From Reyranella sp. (GTDB lineage Bacteria; Pseudomonadota; Alphaproteobacteria; Reyranellales; Reyranellaceae), in assembly GCA_021732965.1 (NCBI GenBank), contig JAKFVZ010000785.1, positions 1 through 10,368 of the forward strand: a stretch of 10,368 nucleotides of DNA, in the 5' to 3' direction. The translations under genes were made by a program, and so were the position numbers. Below the pieces are notes generated by a model. It did no database searches. It saw only the letters and a list, made by a program, of their open reading frames with translations, and was not told the DNA's origin. This document shows positions 7,099 through 10,368 of this stretch, in pieces. The stretch's first letter is position 1; each line of letters starts with the position of its first letter.

Positions 7099-8067
7099 AT
7101 GCTCATTCGTCGCCGCACCCTGCTCGCCGCCACGGCCGCCACGGCCCTGGCCGGCCCCGCTTTCGCGCAGAACTACCCGCGCCGTGCCGTCCAGTTGATC
7201 GTCGCCTTTCCGCCGGGCGGCAGCACCGATGTCGGCGCCCGCATCCTCGCGGCGGCCGCCGAAAAGGACCTCGGCCAGACGATCACCGTCGTCAACAAGG
7301 GCGGCGCCGGCGGCCAGATCGGCTTCACCGAGATCGCCCGTGCCCGGCCCGACGGCTACACGCTGGGCTTCCTCAACCTGCCCGCGGTAAACACCATCCT
7401 CCTCGATCCGGAGCGCAAGGCGGCGTTCAACGTCGACAGCTTCATTCCCATCGTGAACCAGGTGCTCGATCCCGGCCTGATCTGGGTGAAGGGCGACAGT
7501 CCCTACAAGACGCTAGCCGACCTGACGGAGGCGGCCCGCAAGGCGCCCGGCAAGATCAGCGCCTGCACCACCGGCATCCTGAGCGACGACCATCTCGCCA
7601 TCCTGATGGTCCAGGAGGCCGCCAAGTGCGAGTTCCGCATCGTCCATTTCGACGGCGGGGCGCAGCAGATCACAGGCGTGCTCGGCGGCCATGTCGATTG
7701 CGCCTTCGACAATGTCGGCGGCGTCTTCAAGCGCGTGCAGTCCGGCGAGGTGCGCGGCCTCGCGGTCACCGACGTCGAGCGCTCCAAGTTCCTGCCCCAG
7801 GTGCCCTGCACCAAGGAACTGGGCCTGCCGACGGTGATCTCTTCCTCGACTCGCGGGGTGGGCGCACCCAAGGGCACGCCGGCCGACGTCGTGAAGGTGG
7901 TCGAGACCGCCTTCCTGAAGGCGATCAAGTCGCCGGAGATGCTGCAGAAGATGGACGCGGTCGGGCTTGCGCTGAAGCCGATGGTCGGTGCGGAGTATGC
8001 GAAGTACTACGCCGACACGCAGGCGCAGGCGAAGAAGTATACGGAGTGGGCACTTAAGCAGCGCTAG
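7099..8067 (+). CDS. tctC: Tripartite tricarboxylate transporter substrate-binding protein (TctC/Bug family)
   Basis: A 322-residue periplasmic binding protein that captures the substrate for TctAB. Residues 1-23 are a signal peptide: basic MLIRRR, a hydrophobic alanine/leucine core, cleavage probably after AFA (23). The RRR-T-LL start resembles a Tat motif but is not decisive. Family signatures follow: YPRRAVQLIVAFPPGGSTDVGARIL (26-50), whose loop and D44 line the site, NKGGAGGQIG (66-75), ARPDGYTLGF (82-91), the central DGGAQQITGVLGGHVD region (185-200) and GVGAPKGTP (253-261). Length is normal. The three-gene operon order, tctB-tctA-tctC, is intact; the ligand is unknown. The last codons and the TAG stop lie inside a perfect 32-bp palindrome. 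Confidence 0.96.
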   Translation: MLIRRRTLLAATAATALAGPAFAQNYPRRAVQLIVAFPPGGSTDVGARILAAAAEKDLGQTITVVNKGGAGGQIGFTEIARARPDGYTLGFLNLPAVNTILLDPERKAAFNVDSFIPIVNQVLDPGLIWVKGDSPYKTLADLTEAARKAPGKISACTTGILSDDHLAILMVQEAAKCEFRIVHFDGGAQQITGVLGGHVDCAFDNVGGVFKRVQSGEVRGLAVTDVERSKFLPQVPCTKELGLPTVISSSTRGVGAPKGTPADVVKVVETAFLKAIKSPEMLQKMDAVGLALKPMVGAEYAKYYADTQAQAKKYTEWALKQR

Positions 8068-8081
8068 CGCTGCTTAAGTGC
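8050..8081. repeat. Perfect 32-bp palindrome across the tctC stop codon
   Basis: GCACTTAAGCAGCGCT (8050-8065) is followed directly by its exact reverse complement (8066-8081), with the centre inside the TAG stop. It encodes the last residues (ALKQR). There is no T tract after it, so it is not a standard intrinsic terminator; as RNA it would form a strong hairpin at the 3' end of the tct message, a possible processing or stability element. Confidence 0.85.
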
Positions 8082-8092
8082 AGCGGGCGGCA

Positions 8093-8120
8093 GCGCTTGT
8101 AATCAAGCGCGGGAGCCCGC
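8093..8120. repeat. Two small overlapping hairpins in the convergent spacer
   Basis: GCGCTTG-TAAT-CAAGCGC (8093-8110) is a 7-bp stem with a 4-nt loop. It overlaps GCGGG-AG-CCCGC (8109-8120), a 5-bp stem. No T tract follows. The rest of the spacer (8121-8157) holds only a 10-bp palindrome centred on GAATTC (8137-8146) and no gene. Confidence 0.5.
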
Positions 8121-8157
8121 ACCGCGCAGGATGGATAAGAATTCTTGCCGAAGCTTT

Positions 8158-8224
8158 GACCCCTCCGCCCTCGTAAGACGAGGGCACCTCCCCTTCGCGG
8201 GCTCCGCGAAGGGGAGGAAGGGTC
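8158..8224. repeat. Two-hairpin palindromic extragenic element
   Basis: An outer stem GACCC (8158-8162) / GGGTC (8220-8224) encloses two perfect hairpins: GCCCTCGT-AAG-ACGAGGGC (8167-8185) and a 14-bp stem CCTCCCCTTCGCGG-GCT-CCGCGAAGGGGAGG (8187-8217). The layout, with its CCTCCCCTTCGCGG core and outer ACCCCTCCG edge, is that of dispersed elements frequent in alphaproteobacterial intergenic DNA (recognised from memory). It ends 6 bp beyond the stop of the minus-strand acyl-CoA dehydrogenase and may also act as its 3' stem-loop. Confidence 0.75.
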
Positions 8225-8230
8225 TCCGAC

Positions 8231-9454
8231 CTACTTCTTCCCGAGCTGATTAAACGGAATATCCTTGTCGACACGAATGTCGGCCGGCAGTCCCAGCACG
8301 CGCTCGGCTACGATGTTGCGCAGGATCTCGTCGGTGCCGCCCGCGATTCGGAAACCCGCGCCGCCGATCCATTGCGCCTGGAAGCCAGCCGCGAACGGCA
8401 CGTCCTCCTTCATGATGCCGGCATGGCCCATCAGCTCCATGGCGAAGGCGCCCATGTCCTGCATCTTGGGCGCCGCCACGATCTTGATGATCGAGGATTC
8501 CGGACCCGGCGTCTGGCCCTTGGAGAGCGCCGTCAGCGTGCGGTAGCGCGTGAGTTTCAGGCCTTGCTGCTGGACGTACCAGTCGGCGATCTTCGAGCGG
8601 ACCTGCTGGTTGCGGATCGCCGCGCCGTCTTCCAACTCGGTCTCGCGTGCCAGCTCCATCAGCTCGTCGATGTCGAGGCCGCCCGACGGCAGGCCGACCG
8701 CGAGACGCTCGTTCATCAGCGTCGTGAGCGCGGCCTTCCAGCCCTCGCCCACCTTGCCCAGCCGCTGGCTGTCGGGGACGCGGACGTTGGTGAAGAACAC
8801 CTCGTTGAAGTTGGCGCCGCCCGACATCTGCTTGATCGGGCGGACCTCGACGCCGGGGCTCTTCATGTCGAGGAAGAACATGGTGAGGCCGGCATGCTTC
8901 GGCACGTTCGGATCGGTGCGGGTGATGACGATGCCGAAGTCGCAATAGTGCGCGCCGGACGTCCAGACCTTCTGACCGTTGATAATCCAGTCATCGCCGT
9001 CGCGCTCCGCCTTGGTGCGAATGCCGGCCACGTCGGAGCCGGCCGCCGGCTCGGAGAAGAGCTGGCACCAGACTTCCTTTCCGTGCAGCGCCGGCTTCAC
9101 GTAGCGCTGGAGTTGCTCGGGCTTGGCGTAGGCCATCATGGTCGGGATGCACATGCCCAGCCCAATGTCGAAGAAGCCGAGCGGCACCAGATAGTTCGCT
9201 TCTTCCTGCTGGTAGATCACCTGCAGGATCGGCGAGGCACCGCGGCCGCCGAATTCCTTCGGCCAGGTAAGGCGGGCGTAACCGGCCGTGGCCTTCTTGT
9301 CCTGCCATTCCTTGGCCTTCTGCAACAACTCGGGATCGTCGTTGCGGGCGCGGAAGCTCTGCTTGTCGTCGCTCTTGCGCGTGGCATTGGCGTCGAGCCA
9401 GGTGCGCACTTCCTTGCGGAAGGCGGCTTCTTCGGGGGTATCGTTGAAATCCAT
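8231..9454 (-). CDS. Acyl-CoA dehydrogenase, catalytic-type subunit
   Basis: A 407-residue FAD-dependent acyl-CoA dehydrogenase that should introduce the alpha-beta double bond in an acyl-CoA. An N-terminal helical domain (1-125) precedes the flavin and substrate segment QLFSEPAAGSD (131-141), VWTSGAHYCDFG (163-174) and the beta domain. The C-terminal helical domain carries MNERLAVG (247-254) and the hallmark end GGTDEILRNIVAERVLGLP (372-390). The position used by medium-chain enzymes for the catalytic glutamate (YEGT) is AGGT here, so that base is missing; E249 in NERL aligns by eye with the glutamate of isovaleryl-CoA dehydrogenase (LERL) and is the likely base. The start at 9454 is set by AGGAGG five bases upstream, overlapping the stop of the preceding dehydrogenase. 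It is the last gene of the minus-strand operon in this window. Chain length or steroid/branched specificity cannot be read. Confidence 0.95.
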   Translation of the reverse strand: MDFNDTPEEAAFRKEVRTWLDANATRKSDDKQSFRARNDDPELLQKAKEWQDKKATAGYARLTWPKEFGGRGASPILQVIYQQEEANYLVPLGFFDIGLGMCIPTMMAYAKPEQLQRYVKPALHGKEVWCQLFSEPAAGSDVAGIRTKAERDGDDWIINGQKVWTSGAHYCDFGIVITRTDPNVPKHAGLTMFFLDMKSPGVEVRPIKQMSGGANFNEVFFTNVRVPDSQRLGKVGEGWKAALTTLMNERLAVGLPSGGLDIDELMELARETELEDGAAIRNQQVRSKIADWYVQQQGLKLTRYRTLTALSKGQTPGPESSIIKIVAAPKMQDMGAFAMELMGHAGIMKEDVPFAAGFQAQWIGGAGFRIAGGTDEILRNIVAERVLGLPADIRVDKDIPFNQLGKK

Positions 9455-9459
9455 CGTTC

Positions 9460-9465
9460 CCTCCT
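9460..9465 (-). promoter_or_regulatory. Ribosome binding site overlapping the upstream stop codon
   Basis: Minus-strand AGGAGG overlaps the TAG stop (9466-9464) of the upstream dehydrogenase and lies 5 nt before ATG 9454. This links translation of the two dehydrogenases and suggests they are made in matched amounts. Confidence 0.88.
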
Positions 9466-10368
9466 AGGCCGCGTTCTTCTGTTCGAGACGGGTCACCAGC
9501 TTGTCCTTCCACGCCATCGGGCCGCCGAGAGACAGCGCCATCAGGCGCGAGCGCCGGTAGTGGAACTGCGTGTCGGCCTCCCAGGTGAATCCGATGCCGC
9601 CATGGGTCTGGATGTTTTCCTTGGCCGCGAAGTCATAAGCATCGGTCGCGGCGATGCGCGCCGCGGCAGCGGCCAGCGGCAGATCGGCGCCGCCCTCGGT
9701 CAGCATCATCGCACCGTAATAGGCGTTGGAGCGCGCCAGCTCGAGCTTCACGTAGCAGTCGGCCAGCTTGTGCTTGATCGCCTGGTAGGAGCCGATGGCA
9801 CGACCGAAGGCGTTGCGCTGCAACGCGTAGTCCCGCGCCATCCACATCGCCGATTCGGCGCCGCCCACCTGGGCGAACGCGAAGTAGACCGCCGCGGCAT
9901 CGTAAAGCCGTTCCAGCAGGCTCCAGCCCTCGCCCTCGGCGCCCAGCAACTCGGCCGAGGCATCGGTGAAGGTGAGTTCGGCATGCTTGCGCGCCGGATC
10001 GATCGTCTCGATGCGCTTCTTCGCGACGCCCTTCTGCGTGAGGTCGACGAGGACGAGCGACACGGCGCGTTCGCCCGAGCCGCCGGTGTTGGCGAGCACG
10101 ATCGCGAAGGTCGCGGCCTCGCCGTCGGTCACCGGCAGCTTCTTGCCGTTGAGACGACCGCCGCCGAACATCGTGCGGATGTTGCGCGGCTTCGGCGGCT
10201 GGGCGCCCTCGGCGATGGCCAAGGTGCCGATCGCCTGGCCCGACGCGAGGTCGGGCAGCCACTTTTTCTTCTGTGCATCCGAGCCCGCGAGCTTCAGCGC
10301 TTCGGTCGCCAGCACGACCGAAGAGTCGAACGGCACCGGGGCGGCGGCGCGGCCGATCTCCTCGGCGA
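9464..10368 (-). CDS. Acyl-CoA dehydrogenase, second subunit (5' end outside window)
   Basis: The frame is open to the window edge and reads EEIGRAAAPVPFDSSVV at its upstream side, so the GTG at 10336 is an internal valine and the true start lies beyond 10368; about 300 residues are visible. The family is clear from QKKKWLPDLASGQAIGTLAI, RNAFGRAIGSYQAIKHKLADCY and QTHGGIGFTWEADTQFHYRR. The helix position that holds the glutamate in isovaleryl-CoA dehydrogenase reads AAAVY, and the C-terminal YEGT position reads SLGG, so neither usual catalytic base is seen. The region equivalent to the flavin loop (AIAEGAQPPKP) is also degenerate: the usual TEPxAGSD pattern is absent. It is therefore likely a structural or partner subunit of the dehydrogenase encoded 9 bp downstream, as in the heteromeric FadE-type enzymes. 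That partnership is inference; the family call is firm. Confidence 0.93.
   Translation of the reverse strand, partial: AEEIGRAAAPVPFDSSVVLATEALKLAGSDAQKKKWLPDLASGQAIGTLAIAEGAQPPKPRNIRTMFGGGRLNGKKLPVTDGEAATFAIVLANTGGSGERAVSLVLVDLTQKGVAKKRIETIDPARKHAELTFTDASAELLGAEGEGWSLLERLYDAAAVYFAFAQVGGAESAMWMARDYALQRNAFGRAIGSYQAIKHKLADCYVKLELARSNAYYGAMMLTEGGADLPLAAAAARIAATDAYDFAAKENIQTHGGIGFTWEADTQFHYRRSRLMALSLGGPMAWKDKLVTRLEQKNAA

Noticed and set aside
8050..8081. The palindrome as an ordinary rho-independent terminator of tctBAC
   Set aside because: No run of T follows on either strand, and the hairpin overlaps the coding end; termination here would have to be rho-dependent or further downstream.
10334..10336. 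GTG as the start of the second acyl-CoA dehydrogenase
   Set aside because: The frame continues upstream to the edge with typical family sequence (EEIGRAAAPVPF), so this codon is an internal valine and the gene is simply cut by the window.

Overview
The window is GC-rich DNA, most likely from an alphaproteobacterium. The support is the strong G/C preference at third codon positions, clean Shine-Dalgarno (SD) sites, gene content of acyl-CoA catabolism plus a tripartite tricarboxylate transporter (TTT), and two extragenic palindromic repeats of a style common in Bradyrhizobium, Rhodopseudomonas and Reyranella-like genomes. The genus is a guess from style, not from a search.

Layout. Positions 1-138 hold the last 45 codons of an unrecognised protein, followed by a strong intrinsic terminator (143-169) and a long palindromic repeat (203-312). 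From 3697 down to 332 on the minus strand lies one 1121-residue gene that fuses biotin carboxylase, biotin carrier and carboxyltransferase domains. It matches the architecture of the single-chain long-chain acyl-CoA carboxylases (LCC). Only 25 bp away, a small flavodoxin-fold gene (3723-4181, plus) diverges from it. That gene meets, stop codon to stop codon with 1 bp between, a short-chain dehydrogenase/reductase (SDR; 4986-4183, minus).

A 95-bp divergent region (4987-5081) then separates the SDR from a plus-strand TTT operon in the order tctB-tctA-tctC (5082-8067): small membrane subunit, large membrane subunit and secreted binding protein, together a complete uptake system for an unknown carboxylate. 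The end of tctC lies inside a perfect 32-bp palindrome (8050-8081). The following 163-bp convergent spacer is full of hairpins, including a two-hairpin extragenic repeat (8158-8224). The right end holds two tandem minus-strand acyl-CoA dehydrogenase genes. The upstream one (9464 to the window edge) is cut off; the downstream one (9454-8231) has its SD overlapping the stop of the first. Sequence features suggest only the downstream one carries a catalytic glutamate, so the two may form a heteromeric enzyme.

How the genes may work together (inference): carboxylic acids enter through TctABC, while acyl-CoA thioesters are oxidised by the dehydrogenase pair and carboxylated at the alpha carbon by the LCC-like enzyme. 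The SDR and flavodoxin-like protein are redox accessories of unknown substrate. Nothing here is clearly a mobile element, defence system, CRISPR array or RNA gene. I see an ordinary catabolic region with a few architectural details worth checking, not a clear new system.
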